Counted from the first letter of the stretch, positions 15,163 through 25,798 are shown. The stretch: DNA of 64,000 nucleotides from an uncultured Roseburia sp. (GCA_900548205.1 URJS01000002.1:19384-83383); one strand, 5' to 3'. Notes: generated by a model from the sequence alone, not told the origin. A program made the numbers and translations.

Positions 15163-15450
15163 ATGGCACCAAAGATTTTAGGCAATATGAAAAAGCTTGA
15201 CAAGGACGTAGAATTGTGCCGGACGACGAATGAACGCATCAGCAATCACGCCGCCCGGCTTTTGATCGAAAACCAGATCCCGTTTACCAGAGACTGGATC
15301 AGGATCCCATTTTTTCTGCGCGAGAAATACCGCGGCGCCAATCAGATGTTTATTATCCGCACCAACCGTTACCGTTACGGACAGGCAAGGCGGACGATCG
15401 ACCAGCTTGAGGCGCCGTTTAAGCGACGGCTCATTTTAAGCAACTATTAG
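15163..15450 (+). CDS. Hypothetical protein, partner of the HTH gene (95 residues)
   Basis: I do not recognise this protein. It is small and strongly basic, with many Arg residues. It has no membrane segment. A central patch, IPFTRDWIRIPFFLREKYRG, and a C-terminal QARRTIDQLEAPFKRRL could form a small alpha/beta nucleic-acid-binding or nuclease-like fold, but no catalytic signature is clear. AGGAG lies 9 bases before the ATG. It shares an operon with the HTH gene (18-base gap), and its last 20 bases overlap the 3' end of the HD-domain gene on the other strand. A toxin role is conceivable only from the gene layout. Confidence 0.65.
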   Translation: MAPKILGNMKKLDKDVELCRTTNERISNHAARLLIENQIPFTRDWIRIPFFLREKYRGANQMFIIRTNRYRYGQARRTIDQLEAPFKRRLILSNY

Positions 15451-15979
15451 ACAACTCATGAAAGAGGCATAAAAATGACGCCTCCGTCTCCTCAAAAGAT
15501 CGCTGCCTGTATTGCGGACGCGCCGCAAGCTGCGGCTCTTTCTCAAACAGCACCACCCCTTTGAAATGTAAAAACTCATGATACAGGCAGGCGTCGTCAA
15601 TCCGCTTGACCGTCTGCCGCTCCTCTGCGGTCAATTCCCCAGACAGATATTTCTGATAGATCATTTCCTGCAGCCGCTTCTCAATACGCTGATATTCCTC
15701 CAATTCCGCCTTGACTGGTCTTGTAATATCCGACAAATACGCCTCGCTCGCATCATGGAGCAGACATGCAAGCTGTTCTCTGATGCTGCGCCCCTCCTCC
15801 TTCGCCAAAACGGCGCAGTCCATGCAATGCTGACCTACCGAATAAAACTGCGGATAATGTCCGTTTGCCCGCGTCATAAGCGACAGCGCGTGCGCGATGT
15901 CCTCAATCCGTATCGCCTCCTGTACAGGTGAAACAGGCGAAAAATGTATTCCCGAAAATGTAATGATCATCTCCTTCAT
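15431..15979 (-). CDS. HD-domain phosphohydrolase (YfbR-like)
   Basis: This 182-residue protein has an HD metal-dependent phosphohydrolase fold. Visible ligands are His48 in YSVGQHCMDC and the His-Asp pair in CLLHDASEAYLSDITRPVK near residue 73; a downstream Asp in RIDDACLYHEF completes the site. YfbR-type enzymes remove phosphate from deoxynucleoside monophosphates. The ATG overlaps the stop of the sensor kinase gene as ATGA, so it is translationally coupled to it. Its 3' end overlaps the convergent hypothetical gene by 20 bases. The coupling with a sensor kinase is unusual, and the natural substrate is uncertain. Confidence 0.8.
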   Translation of the reverse strand: MKEMIITFSGIHFSPVSPVQEAIRIEDIAHALSLMTRANGHYPQFYSVGQHCMDCAVLAKEEGRSIREQLACLLHDASEAYLSDITRPVKAELEEYQRIEKRLQEMIYQKYLSGELTAEERQTVKRIDDACLYHEFLHFKGVVLFEKEPQLAARPQYRQRSFEETEASFLCLFHELSNSCLK

Positions 15980-18846
15980 GCTCTCTCCTTTGCCGCTTTT
16001 CTTAATGTGCGATAAAGCACCTGTGTATCCACCGGCTTTGCAATATGACCATTCATACCCGCATTTAACGCCTCACTGACGTCCTCCGTAAATGCATTTG
16101 CCGTCATTGCAAAAATCGGTATTTTCCCTGCATCCTCACGCGCGAGGGAGCGGATCTCCTGCGCCGCCTCATATCCGTTCATAACCGGCATCTGCACATC
16201 CATTAAAATCGCAAGATACGTTCCCGGCGCTTCCTGCACAAACCGTTCTACCGCTTCCTTTCCGTTCCACGCATGGTCAACCTCTAAATGAACCAGCTCC
16301 AGCAGCTCCCTGACAATCTCTGCGTTGATCTGCGTATCCTCCGCTAACAGCACCCGCTGTCCGCCAAAATCATAGGACTCGTTTGTCTCCTGCGGCTCCG
16401 CCGCCATGCTTTCGCTCCCCGCCGGAGCCTCCTGCGCTACAAACGGAATCGAAACCGTAAATCTTGTTCCCCTTCCCTTTTCTGACCGGCAGGTAATATT
16501 TCCGCCCATCAGGTTTACAAGGTTCTGTGTAATGGAAAGTCCCAGTCCGCTGCCGCCATGACGCTGCGCGGTATCGGGAGCCTCCTGCTCAAACGGACGG
16601 AACAGTCTGCTGATCATCTCCTTTGACATGCCTTCTCCGGTATCCGTCACGGTAAATTTATAATAAATCTTCTCTCCCTGTCCCGGAAGCTCCTGCACCT
16701 TCACAATGACCTTTCCGCCCTCTGCGGTAAACTTACACGCATTGGAAATCAGGTTGAACAGGACCTGATTTAAGCGCAGGCTGTCCCCAATCAGACAATC
16801 GTGCAGGACCTCCTCCGCATCCAATTCAAACCGGATTCCCTTCTGGCGGCACTGCGTACTGTAAACATCGCCGATGGGACCAAGTATGTCATGAAGCAAA
16901 AACGGCTTTCTTGCGATTTTTAATTTTTTGCTTTCGATCGCCGACATATCCAGTACATCATTGATAATTCCAAGCAGTACCTTTGACGAGCTCTCAATTT
17001 TTTCCAGATATTCAAGCAGCTGCACCGGTTCCTCGCTGTGATGCTTTGCCAGCTCTGTCAATCCCACGATCGCATTCATCGGCGTTCTGATCTCATGACT
17101 CATGCTGGCAAGAAACCGGCTCTTTGCCTGATTCGCGTTGTTTGCCTGCGCCACCGCGTCACCAAGCTGTATATTTTTTTCTTCCAATCTGCGGTAGCTC
17201 TTTCTGCGCGAAATGATAAACGCTCCCATCAATGCAAAAATCAGCAGCACCAAAAGAACAATAGCAAAAAAGGAATAACGGAACTTATAGATCACATCTC
17301 TCCATGTCATCTGATAAGCGTTTCTGACTGTATGATTGACCGCAAACTGCGACAGTTCCTTTTGTGTGATCGTCTCAAGACAGCGGTTGAAAACTCCGAT
17401 CACAAGCTCGTGCTCTCTGGAATGTGTCGTAACGATCCCTGTCTCCTCCTCCATAAAAAAAGTAGGTAGCACTGCCATTCCCTCGTAATGCGGATTTGCC
17501 AGATACGGCTTTAAAACATTGACATTCTGCGCGACAAAATCAGCCTTCCCGTCCAAAATCATTTGCAGACAGTCCTCTGTTGCGCCACACTCTATCACCT
17601 CAAACTGCGGATAATTGCTTTTGATATAATCGTTGAGCGCCACATAATTTGCAGGAATCACCAAGCGGTAGCTGCCTGCATTAGCATCCATATCATATTC
17701 GCTGCCGTTTAAGCAAGCGAGAGCTACATCATCCATATAAAGGGTGTCTGATACAACAAAGTAATCACCGTGAAACTCCGGGTTCTTTACCATGACACCT
17801 GCAACAAACACATCCGGATTGTGAACGAGATAGTCTGCAACATGCTCCCCCTCAGGAATCATAGTATAGGAAAAGGTAAAGCCGCTGCGTTCTGCGATCA
17901 AATTAAGTGTATCGACCGTGATCCCGGCAATCTCCCCGTTTTCATCCAAATAGGAAAACGGCTTTCTGGAAGGAAACAGCGCAATCTGTATTTCCTCTGA
18001 CTGCTTGATAAAGGCAGCCTGCTCCCTTGTCAAAATGACAGACTTCTGCGCCGCTCCATCCTTATAATATTTCTCATACAGCTCCTCCTCAAAGGAAGAT
18101 CCTGCCGCTGTAATCTGCCCAAGCGCATCGTCAAGCTCATTGATCAGCTCATCATTCCCTTTTCCCGTCATAAAATAAAATGGGTCCGAGCCAAAGCGGC
18201 AGATGACCTTATACCCGGTTTTTAACGCAAGGCTTCCCATCGCAACGGCATCCACCTCGCCTTGATCCAATGCCCAAAAGCAGTCTGCCGACGTTCTATT
18301 ATCTACAAATGCAAAATCAAACCCCTTCTTTTGTGCAAATTCCAAAAACTCGGTATTCTGATAGCTGTCCTCCAGTACAGCGATCCGCATTCCGTCAAAT
18401 GCCTCAAAATCATTGTAGTAATAACGCTCATCATCCTCTCTGGCATAGAGTACGCTCGACTCCGCTCCAATCGAATACTTGGAAAATAAATACTCCTGCT
18501 CTCTCTCCGGCGTCCGCTGCGCATGGCAGAGAAAATCGATCTGCCCCTCCTTCAGCGCCTGCATATGGCTGTTCCATGTGCCAAAGATATATTCATATTC
18601 CCAGCCTGTATAAGAGGCGATCTCATTGAGGTATTCTACGCCATATCCCTCATAAAAGCCCTCCTTCGTTCTTCTGATAAAACCGTCGTAGCCGATATAG
18701 CCAATCCGCACCGTGCGCGTGTGCTCTGCTTCTTCCTCTGCCGCCACATCAACAGGAAAAAATAACGAACAGATAAAAAGTCCCAAGAAAATGACTGCCG
18801 CCATTCTCCGGCAGACGTTCTCCCATACATTTCTGCTCCCTCTCAC
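15976..18846 (-). CDS. Hybrid sensor histidine kinase with two periplasmic-binding-protein domains
   Basis: This 956-residue membrane kinase has an N-terminal signal or anchor helix (about 13-36), two tandem SBP_bac_3-type ligand-binding domains (about 44-268 and 285-505), a membrane helix (about 523-546), HisKA with His584 (ASMSHEIRTPMNAI), an HATPase domain (NLISNACKFT, DTGEGM, GGSGLGLSIT) and a C-terminal receiver with phospho-acceptor Asp883 (LMDVQMPVMNG). This is a BvgS/EvgS-like architecture without an Hpt domain. It starts with GTG, with AGGAGG 6 bases upstream. It lies 18 bases after the nucleosidase gene and overlaps the HD gene. No DNA-binding response regulator is adjacent. The ligand, perhaps an amino acid, is unknown. 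Confidence 0.92.
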   Translation of the reverse strand: MRGSRNVWENVCRRMAAVIFLGLFICSLFFPVDVAAEEEAEHTRTVRIGYIGYDGFIRRTKEGFYEGYGVEYLNEIASYTGWEYEYIFGTWNSHMQALKEGQIDFLCHAQRTPEREQEYLFSKYSIGAESSVLYAREDDERYYYNDFEAFDGMRIAVLEDSYQNTEFLEFAQKKGFDFAFVDNRTSADCFWALDQGEVDAVAMGSLALKTGYKVICRFGSDPFYFMTGKGNDELINELDDALGQITAAGSSFEEELYEKYYKDGAAQKSVILTREQAAFIKQSEEIQIALFPSRKPFSYLDENGEIAGITVDTLNLIAERSGFTFSYTMIPEGEHVADYLVHNPDVFVAGVMVKNPEFHGDYFVVSDTLYMDDVALACLNGSEYDMDANAGSYRLVIPANYVALNDYIKSNYPQFEVIECGATEDCLQMILDGKADFVAQNVNVLKPYLANPHYEGMAVLPTFFMEEETGIVTTHSREHELVIGVFNRCLETITQKELSQFAVNHTVRNAYQMTWRDVIYKFRYSFFAIVLLVLLIFALMGAFIISRRKSYRRLEEKNIQLGDAVAQANNANQAKSRFLASMSHEIRTPMNAIVGLTELAKHHSEEPVQLLEYLEKIESSSKVLLGIINDVLDMSAIESKKLKIARKPFLLHDILGPIGDVYSTQCRQKGIRFELDAEEVLHDCLIGDSLRLNQVLFNLISNACKFTAEGGKVIVKVQELPGQGEKIYYKFTVTDTGEGMSKEMISRLFRPFEQEAPDTAQRHGGSGLGLSITQNLVNLMGGNITCRSEKGRGTRFTVSIPFVAQEAPAGSESMAAEPQETNESYDFGGQRVLLAEDTQINAEIVRELLELVHLEVDHAWNGKEAVERFVQEAPGTYLAILMDVQMPVMNGYEAAQEIRSLAREDAGKIPIFAMTANAFTEDVSEALNAGMNGHIAKPVDTQVLYRTLRKAAKERA

Positions 18847-18864
18847 CCTTCACCTCCTGTCAGC

Positions 18865-19644
18865 CTAAAAGCCGCAAAGCTCCTCTATGTACGCTTCTAT
18901 AAATTTTTGTCCCTCAAGCGCCGTAGACTCATCAAATTCCTCTCCGTTGACGATTGAATTGGAAATCATCCGGATCCCGATAAACGGAATGCCAAAAGAC
19001 CTGCAAAGCTGCGCTGCCGCAGCCGACTCCATATCCTCCGCAACCGTGTGATAGCGTTCCCGCATAACCGCGATCCAGTCCATCTGATTATTCCACTCAT
19101 CCGCAGAGCCAAGCACGCCGCGCGAAGCCTTAAGCGTCGTTTTCACACGGCACGCACTTGCCACCAGCTCCTCATCGCACAAAAAGTCAAACACCTTCCT
19201 TGTGCATTTTTCTTTTTTATCATAAATCTCCAGCGCAAGCGGTTCAAATGCGAGCGGCGAGATTCCTTCCCCCTCTGCCAAAAAACTCTGCATCACTGCT
19301 CTCATCGGAACAACCCGCTCCCCGATCACAAGATCTCCCACATGAAGCCTTTTGTCATGACCGCCTGCGATTCCCTGATTGATCACCGCCTTTGGCGCGA
19401 AGGAGGTAATCCCCAACACGGTTGCCGCCGATGCGTTGACCATCCCCTGATAGGTACGGGAAATGATCACCGGCTCGTTTTGACTGCCGAGAAATCCTGT
19501 ATAAAACTCCCAATTCCCTATATTGACACACGCTGCCTCTGCAAGACGGCTGATCAGATATGCAGTCTCTGTCTCCATCGCCCCTTGGATCAGAATCGAG
19601 GGCTGACTTGTAAAATCATATTTTTTCATCAGACATTTCACCAT
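18865..19644 (-). CDS. MTA/SAH nucleosidase family protein
   Basis: This 259-residue nucleosidase would cleave adenine from S-adenosylhomocysteine or methylthioadenosine, supplying S-ribosylhomocysteine to LuxS, which is encoded divergently. Seen are Glu24 in QGAMETE, the ribose-binding Glu206 in VAEDMESAAAAQ and INQGIAGG. At the position of the catalytic Asp (E. coli Asp197) the sequence is MISNSIVN, giving Asn229, which may change base preference. It is about 25 residues longer than E. coli Pfs. The ATG at 19644 has AGGAGG 16 bases upstream, but that site lies next to the -10 box and may not be transcribed. It could be a related purine nucleosidase. Confidence 0.8.
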   Translation of the reverse strand: MVKCLMKKYDFTSQPSILIQGAMETETAYLISRLAEAACVNIGNWEFYTGFLGSQNEPVIISRTYQGMVNASAATVLGITSFAPKAVINQGIAGGHDKRLHVGDLVIGERVVPMRAVMQSFLAEGEGISPLAFEPLALEIYDKKEKCTRKVFDFLCDEELVASACRVKTTLKASRGVLGSADEWNNQMDWIAVMRERYHTVAEDMESAAAAQLCRSFGIPFIGIRMISNSIVNGEEFDESTALEGQKFIEAYIEELCGF

Positions 19645-19666
19645 TTCTTTCGTTTTTCTACCTCCT

Positions 19667-19696
19667 ACTATACGTTTTTGTGCACTCCGCTGTCAA
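19667..19696 (-). promoter_or_regulatory. Promoter of the nucleosidase-kinase-HD operon
   Basis: On the minus strand TTGACA is followed after 18 bases by TATAGT. The AGGAGG lies immediately after the -10 hexamer, so the predicted transcription start falls at or after it and leaves a leader of only about 16-20 bases. Confidence 0.7.
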
Positions 19697-19788
19697 GTTT
19701 CTCTTGACGAACCGCGTATTCTGTTTTAAGGTTTTCATAGAACGAGCGTTTACAAACGCGAAATATCAGGTTACACAGGAGGTTTCCC

Positions 19789-20268
19789 ATGGAAAAAATT
19801 GCAAGCTTCACCATAGACCATATCCGGCTGCAGCCGGGCATTTATGTTTCACGCAAGGATCATATCGGTGCAGAGGTCATCACAACCTTTGATCTTCGTA
19901 TGACCTCTCCAAATGAAGAACCGGTGATGAATACCGCAGAGCTGCATACGATCGAGCATCTTGGCGCTACCTTTCTGCGCAATCACAAGGAATTTTGTGA
20001 CCGGACGATCTATTTTGGACCGATGGGCTGCCGGACGGGCTTTTATCTGCTTCTTGCAGGAGATCATGATTCCCGCAGCATCGTTCCGCTCATCACGGAA
20101 ATGTTTGAGTTTATCCGGGATTTTAAAGGAGATGTGCCCGGCGCGTCCGCAAAGGACTGCGGCAATTACCTCGATATGAATCTTGGCATGGCAAATTATC
20201 TTGCCGCGCGCTACCTGAAAAATACCCTTTACGTCATTGATGACGCGCACTTAAATTATCCAGTGTAG
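19789..20268 (+). CDS. luxS: S-ribosylhomocysteine lyase
   Basis: This 159-residue enzyme converts S-ribosylhomocysteine to homocysteine and the autoinducer-2 precursor DPD. The iron/zinc site HTIEH (His53, His57) with Cys124 (AKDCGNY) and the catalytic Cys81 (MGCRTGFYLLL) are all present, as is Glu56. Length is normal. AGGAGG lies 6 bases before the ATG. A weak promoter (TTGACG-17-TAAGGT at 19704-19732) is visible. It is divergent from the nucleosidase that makes its substrate, so the two steps of homocysteine recycling share one intergenic region. Confidence 0.97.
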   Translation: MEKIASFTIDHIRLQPGIYVSRKDHIGAEVITTFDLRMTSPNEEPVMNTAELHTIEHLGATFLRNHKEFCDRTIYFGPMGCRTGFYLLLAGDHDSRSIVPLITEMFEFIRDFKGDVPGASAKDCGNYLDMNLGMANYLAARYLKNTLYVIDDAHLNYPV

Positions 20269-20271
20269 ATG

Positions 20272-20287
20272 CCCTGCTTTTGCAGGG
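20272..20287 (+). terminator. Small hairpin just after luxS
   Basis: CCCTGC pairs with GCAGGG around TTTT directly after the luxS stop, without a T run. It may protect the 3' end or be part of the repeat that follows. Confidence 0.35.
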
Positions 20288-20304
20288 TGCTATCTGCATC
20301 ACCA

Positions 20305-20410
20305 CAGTGTGATCCCACGGACGGCTTTGCTTGATAGGGAACGTGATCGCCTCTCACGCAACAACTTGCGGCACGCTTGGCGAGCCATTCTGATGTCAAT
20401 AAAACGGAGC
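20305..20410. repeat. Degenerate intergenic repeat, copy 1
   Basis: The first 39 bases match copy 3 (36225-36263) at 31 of 39 positions. The last 43 bases (20368-20410) match copy 2 (25756-25798) at 32 of 43 positions. It runs straight into the terminator shared by luxS and dnaJ and contains no convincing reading frame. Confidence 0.6.
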
Positions 20411-20460
20411 CGCTGCAAAGCAGATGATCTCTCTGTCTTTGCAGCAGCTCCGTTTCTTTT
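20401..20460. terminator. Bidirectional terminator between luxS and dnaJ
   Basis: AAACGGAGC pairs with GCTCCGTTT and the inner GCTGCAAAG with CTTTGCAGC. T-rich flanks are present on both strands, so it can end both convergent transcripts. Confidence 0.85.
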
Positions 20461-20487
20461 GCGTCTCATTGAGCAGCATACACGTTC

Positions 20488-21672
20488 TTATATATCATCG
20501 AGAGATTCTTTTAATTTATCCATGAATCCCTTTCTTTTCTTTGGCTTCTCCGTACCGGTCGACGCCCGCTCACTGCCTCCCTTATGCAGGGAATTTCCCG
20601 TCAGCTCATCAAACTTACGCAGCAGCTCCTTTGCCTCTGCGTTCAGATTTGTCGGTGTCTTAATGATCAGCGTTACCATATGATCGCCGCGCACCGTTCC
20701 CTTGCTCTGTAACGTCGGTACGCCCTTTCCTTTCAGACGGATGGTCGTATGCGTCTTTGTGCCGGGCTTCACCTCATAGAGAACGTCTCCGTCCACGGTC
20801 GCAATACGGATCTCACCGCCAAGCGCCGCCTGCGCATAGGAAATCTCTGCGGTGGAATAAATATCACGATCCTGCCGCTGCAGATACGCATGCCTGGATA
20901 CCGACACCTCTACCAGAAGGTCCCCTCTCGGTCCGCCGTTCACTCCCGGCTCGCCCTTATCCCGGATACGGATGCTCTGCCCATTGTCAATTCCTGCCGG
21001 AATCGAGACCTGAATTTTCTTTCTGCTCGCAATATAACCTGTTCCACGGCAATCGGAGCATTTTTCACGAACGATCTTGCCCGAACCGCGGCATTCCGGA
21101 CAGGTCTGTACATTCTGTACCGGTCCGAAAAACGACTGCTGCGTATAGACAACCTTTCCCTTGCCGCCGCACTTGCCGCACGTCTCCGGCGTCGTTCCCG
21201 GCTTTGCTCCCGTTCCGTGGCATGTCTTACATTCATCCTTTAATACGACTTCAATTTCCTTCTCGCAGCCAAAAACAGCCTCCTCAAAGGTAATTCTTAC
21301 ACTTGTTCTGACATTTGCGCCCTTCATCGGACCGTCATTTCTGCGTCTGCTTCCTCCGCCGAAGAAATCACCGAATATATCGCCGAATATGTCGCCCATG
21401 TCCATACCGGAAAAGTCAAAGCCTCCGCCGCCTCCGCCCGTGCCGTCAAATGCAGCGTGACCGAACTGATCGTACTGTTTGCGCTTATCCGGATCGCTTA
21501 AAACCGCATAGGCCTCCTGTGCTTCCTTAAACTTTTCTTCGCATTCCTTATCATCGGGATGCATATCGGGATGATATTTCTTGGCAAGGACGCGGAACGC
21601 TTTTTTGATGTCCGCATCAGACGCACCTTTACTGACACCTAAGACCTCATAATAATCTCTCTTGTCTGCCAT
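20488..21672 (-). CDS. dnaJ: Chaperone DnaJ
   Basis: This 394-residue co-chaperone stimulates DnaK ATPase and delivers unfolded proteins. It has a J domain (residues 5-70) with the HPD motif in [11 protein letters not shown], a long Gly/Phe region, four CxxCxGxG-type zinc motifs over about 145-220 ([32 protein letters not shown]), and a C-terminal substrate-binding region. It is the fourth gene of the hrcA operon, separated from dnaK by 166 bases that hold a GC-rich hairpin. The ATG fits the conserved [13 protein letters not shown] start. Confidence 0.97.
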   Translation of the reverse strand: MADKRDYYEVLGVSKGASDADIKKAFRVLAKKYHPDMHPDDKECEEKFKEAQEAYAVLSDPDKRKQYDQFGHAAFDGTGGGGGGFDFSGMDMGDIFGDIFGDFFGGGSRRRNDGPMKGANVRTSVRITFEEAVFGCEKEIEVVLKDECKTCHGTGAKPGTTPETCGKCGGKGKVVYTQQSFFGPVQNVQTCPECRGSGKIVREKCSDCRGTGYIASRKKIQVSIPAGIDNGQSIRIRDKGEPGVNGGPRGDLLVEVSVSRHAYLQRQDRDIYSTAEISYAQAALGGEIRIATVDGDVLYEVKPGTKTHTTIRLKGKGVPTLQSKGTVRGDHMVTLIIKTPTNLNAEAKELLRKFDELTGNSLHKGGSERASTGTEKPKKRKGFMDKLKESLDDI

Positions 21673-21784
21673 AACGATTCCTCATTTCCAAACTCTCATG
21701 TATCACATCTTTTTTGCATATTCTGCACAGCCCTCTCGTCCTTTATGAGAGAGACCTCAGTCTGCTTCTTTGCAGTTTTCGGCG

Positions 21785-21835
21785 TGCGCACGGGGCTTTC
21801 AGATAAAGCAACCCGAAAACCCCGTACCGCCAAAA
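21785..21835 (-). promoter_or_regulatory. GC-rich hairpin between dnaK and dnaJ
   Basis: ACGGGG and CCCCGT can pair, with flanking GGCG and CGCC, directly after the dnaK stop. It lacks a clean T run, so it may be a partial terminator or a processing site that lowers dnaJ expression relative to dnaK. Confidence 0.35.
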
Positions 21836-21838
21836 CAT

Positions 21839-23707
<1,869 letters not shown>

Positions 23708-23802
23708 CTAAAATAATAAAAAGAATCTTATGAATAAGAAATAGCTTCACCAGCGAAACTATCCGCTAAGATGAAAGTAATTACCTTGCTTTATGCAAAA
23801 GG

Positions 23803-24459
23803 CTACGGCACAACCGCCACCATACTATGACGCACAACCGCGTCCTTGTAGGTATAGCCCTTAAGCATCTCCTGTGCTACCACGCCGGATTCATACTCAT
23901 CGCTTTCCACCTGCATGACTGCATTGTGAAAATCAGGGTTAAATTCGACTCCGACAGCTTCAATCGGCTTAACGCCAATCGCCTCCAATTCCGTGAGCAT
24001 CTGCTTATAAACCTTATCCATGCCGACAACAAACGGATCTTCTTTATCCTCCTCATCAACCATCGTAAAGCCTCGCTCAAAATTATCAATGACCGGCAAA
24101 ATCTTCTCAATGATACACTTTGCTCCCATATCGTACATCTGTGTCTTTTCCTTTTCGGTACGCTTACGGAAGTTTTCAAACTCTGCCATCTGACGCTTCA
24201 GCTTATCGCTCAGCTCCTCGATCTGCTCGTCTTTTTTATCCTTCTTCTTTTTAAAGAAGCCTTTTTTCGCATCGCCCTGTGTGTCTTTGGATTTATCCGT
24301 CTCCTCGGTTTCCTCCGCCTTCGCGTCCTCTGCACCCTCACTGCAAACGGCTTCCTCCGCAGTCTCCTCCGCCGGCTGTTCCTCCAAAGCTTCCTCGCCC
24401 TCTGCCGCCACTTCCTGCTCTAATGCTTCTTCTAAAATTTCTTCCTGCTTCTCTGACAT
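23803..24459 (-). CDS. grpE: Nucleotide exchange factor GrpE
   Basis: This 218-residue protein has a very acidic, disordered N-terminus (about 1-85, rich in Glu/Ala), a Lys-rich patch (KKGFFKKKKDKKDE), a long dimerising helix (LKRQMAEFENFRKRTEKE) and a C-terminal beta domain ending YKDAVVRHSMVAVV. It exchanges ADP for ATP on DnaK. The acidic tail is longer than in E. coli GrpE. It lies between hrcA and dnaK in the heat-shock operon. Confidence 0.96.
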   Translation of the reverse strand: MSEKQEEILEEALEQEVAAEGEEALEEQPAEETAEEAVCSEGAEDAKAEETEETDKSKDTQGDAKKGFFKKKKDKKDEQIEELSDKLKRQMAEFENFRKRTEKEKTQMYDMGAKCIIEKILPVIDNFERGFTMVDEEDKEDPFVVGMDKVYKQMLTELEAIGVKPIEAVGVEFNPDFHNAVMQVESDEYESGVVAQEMLKGYTYKDAVVRHSMVAVVP

Positions 24460-24483
24460 GATCTTCCTCCATACGAACCTTCC

Positions 24484-25533
24484 TTATGTCTGTCCGTTCT
24501 TTCTGTCTAAAATTCCATCCAGTGAATTTTTCAGAATCTTTAAATTATCCATCACCTTCTCGTAATCCATCCGCTTAGGACCTACAATTCCGATCGTTCC
24601 GCGCACTCCCTCACCTAACTCATAGGTTGCTGTCACAACACTGCAGTCCCGCATTGTCTGGATTGGACTCTCATTTCCTATATAAACCTGAATCCCCGTA
24701 TTTTCCTGCTCCAACAGGTTTTCAGTTACAAGGCTTGCCAACTGCTGCTTCTCCTCAAAGGTAGAGATCAGCTCGCTTGCTTTTGCAAAATCACTCAATT
24801 CTGGATACTTAAAAAAATTGGTCGTTCCGCTGGTATAAACACGAATATCCTCGTCCTCTCCCATCGTCTCCGCCACCGTATCGAGCACATTGCTGATGAT
24901 GTCGCTGTGGATGCCCGCCTGTTCCTTAAGCTTTGAGATCGTAGCCAGATTGATCTCCTGCAGTGCGAGCCCATTCAAGTTGGAATTAAGCAAAAAATTA
25001 AGCTTTAGCATCGTCTCATTATCAATCGGCTCCGATACCGGAATGATCTTGTTCCGCACCAGATTCGCCTCTGTGACGATAACCGCCAGAACCTGCGTGC
25101 TGTCAACGTTGGAAATCTGAATGAATTTTACCTTATTGCCATGATAACTCGGCGCGGTGACCATCGTGGCGTAATTCGTGTTATTTGCCAGAATCCTCGC
25201 CACCTGCTGCAGCACCTGTTCAACCTTCTCCGTATGCTCAATGACAAAGCTTTTCATCTCATTGACCTCACGGTTCTTCTCCTCCATCAGGTGATCCACA
25301 TAAAAGCGATACCCCTTGTCAGACGGAATCCTGCCCGCCGAGGTGTGCGGCTGAACGATGTAACCCAATTCTTCCAGATCCGCCATCTCGTTGCGGATCG
25401 TCGCTGAGCTTAAATTCAAATCCGTATACTTTGAAATCGTCCGCGATCCTACCGGTTCTCCGGTCTCCAGATAATTTCGGATGATCGCATCCAGTATTTT
25501 GGTTTTTCTCTCGTCTAATTCCAATTCCTCCAT
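24484..25533 (-). CDS. hrcA: Heat-inducible transcription repressor HrcA
   Basis: This 349-residue repressor binds CIRCE and is kept active by GroEL. It has an N-terminal winged helix (LDAIIRNYLETGEPVGSRTI, then SSATIRNEMADLEELGYI) and a GAF-like C-terminal domain (EGVRGTIGIVGPKRMDYEKV). AGAGGAG lies before the ATG. It is the first gene of the hrcA-grpE-dnaK-dnaJ operon; the CIRCE element lies 45 bases upstream, so it represses itself and the chaperones. Confidence 0.97.
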   Translation of the reverse strand: MEELELDERKTKILDAIIRNYLETGEPVGSRTISKYTDLNLSSATIRNEMADLEELGYIVQPHTSAGRIPSDKGYRFYVDHLMEEKNREVNEMKSFVIEHTEKVEQVLQQVARILANNTNYATMVTAPSYHGNKVKFIQISNVDSTQVLAVIVTEANLVRNKIIPVSEPIDNETMLKLNFLLNSNLNGLALQEINLATISKLKEQAGIHSDIISNVLDTVAETMGEDEDIRVYTSGTTNFFKYPELSDFAKASELISTFEEKQQLASLVTENLLEQENTGIQVYIGNESPIQTMRDCSVVTATYELGEGVRGTIGIVGPKRMDYEKVMDNLKILKNSLDGILDRKNGQT

Positions 25534-25578
25534 CGCAGTCTCCTCTAATCAGAGTATATGCAGTTTCCTTTCTGATTA

Positions 25579-25605
25579 TTAGCACTCATTCATGTGGAGT
25601 GCTAA
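25579..25605. promoter_or_regulatory. CIRCE operator
   Basis: TTAGCACTC and GAGTGCTAA are separated by 9 bases, an exact match to the HrcA-binding CIRCE consensus. It lies between the promoter and hrcA. Confidence 0.97.
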
Positions 25606-25619
25606 TATCTTATGTACCT

Positions 25620-25648
25620 AAGATAGCACCATCTGTTTTCTTTGTCAA
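25620..25648 (-). promoter_or_regulatory. Sigma-A promoter of the heat-shock operon
   Basis: On the minus strand TTGACA is followed after 17 bases by TATCTT, placing CIRCE just downstream of the start point. Confidence 0.8.
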
Positions 25649-25716
25649 CAGAGAATGCAACAAAAATTTGCATTTTATTTTTTCTTAATAATTAACCGGC
25701 AGACAGCCCCATGAAG

Positions 25717-25798
25717 CTCTTGCTTCCGTAAAACAACGAGCTTGCATCACAACGAGCGACACGCTTCGCGTGCCACTCTTATATTAATCGAAAAGAGC
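25717..25798. repeat. Degenerate intergenic repeat, copy 2
   Basis: Bases 25756-25798 match 20368-20410 of copy 1 at 32 of 43 positions, including the shared cores CACGCTT and GCCA. The left part resembles copy 1 more loosely (TTGCTT, then CACAAC against CAACAAC). Like the other copies it abuts a terminator stem. Confidence 0.55.
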
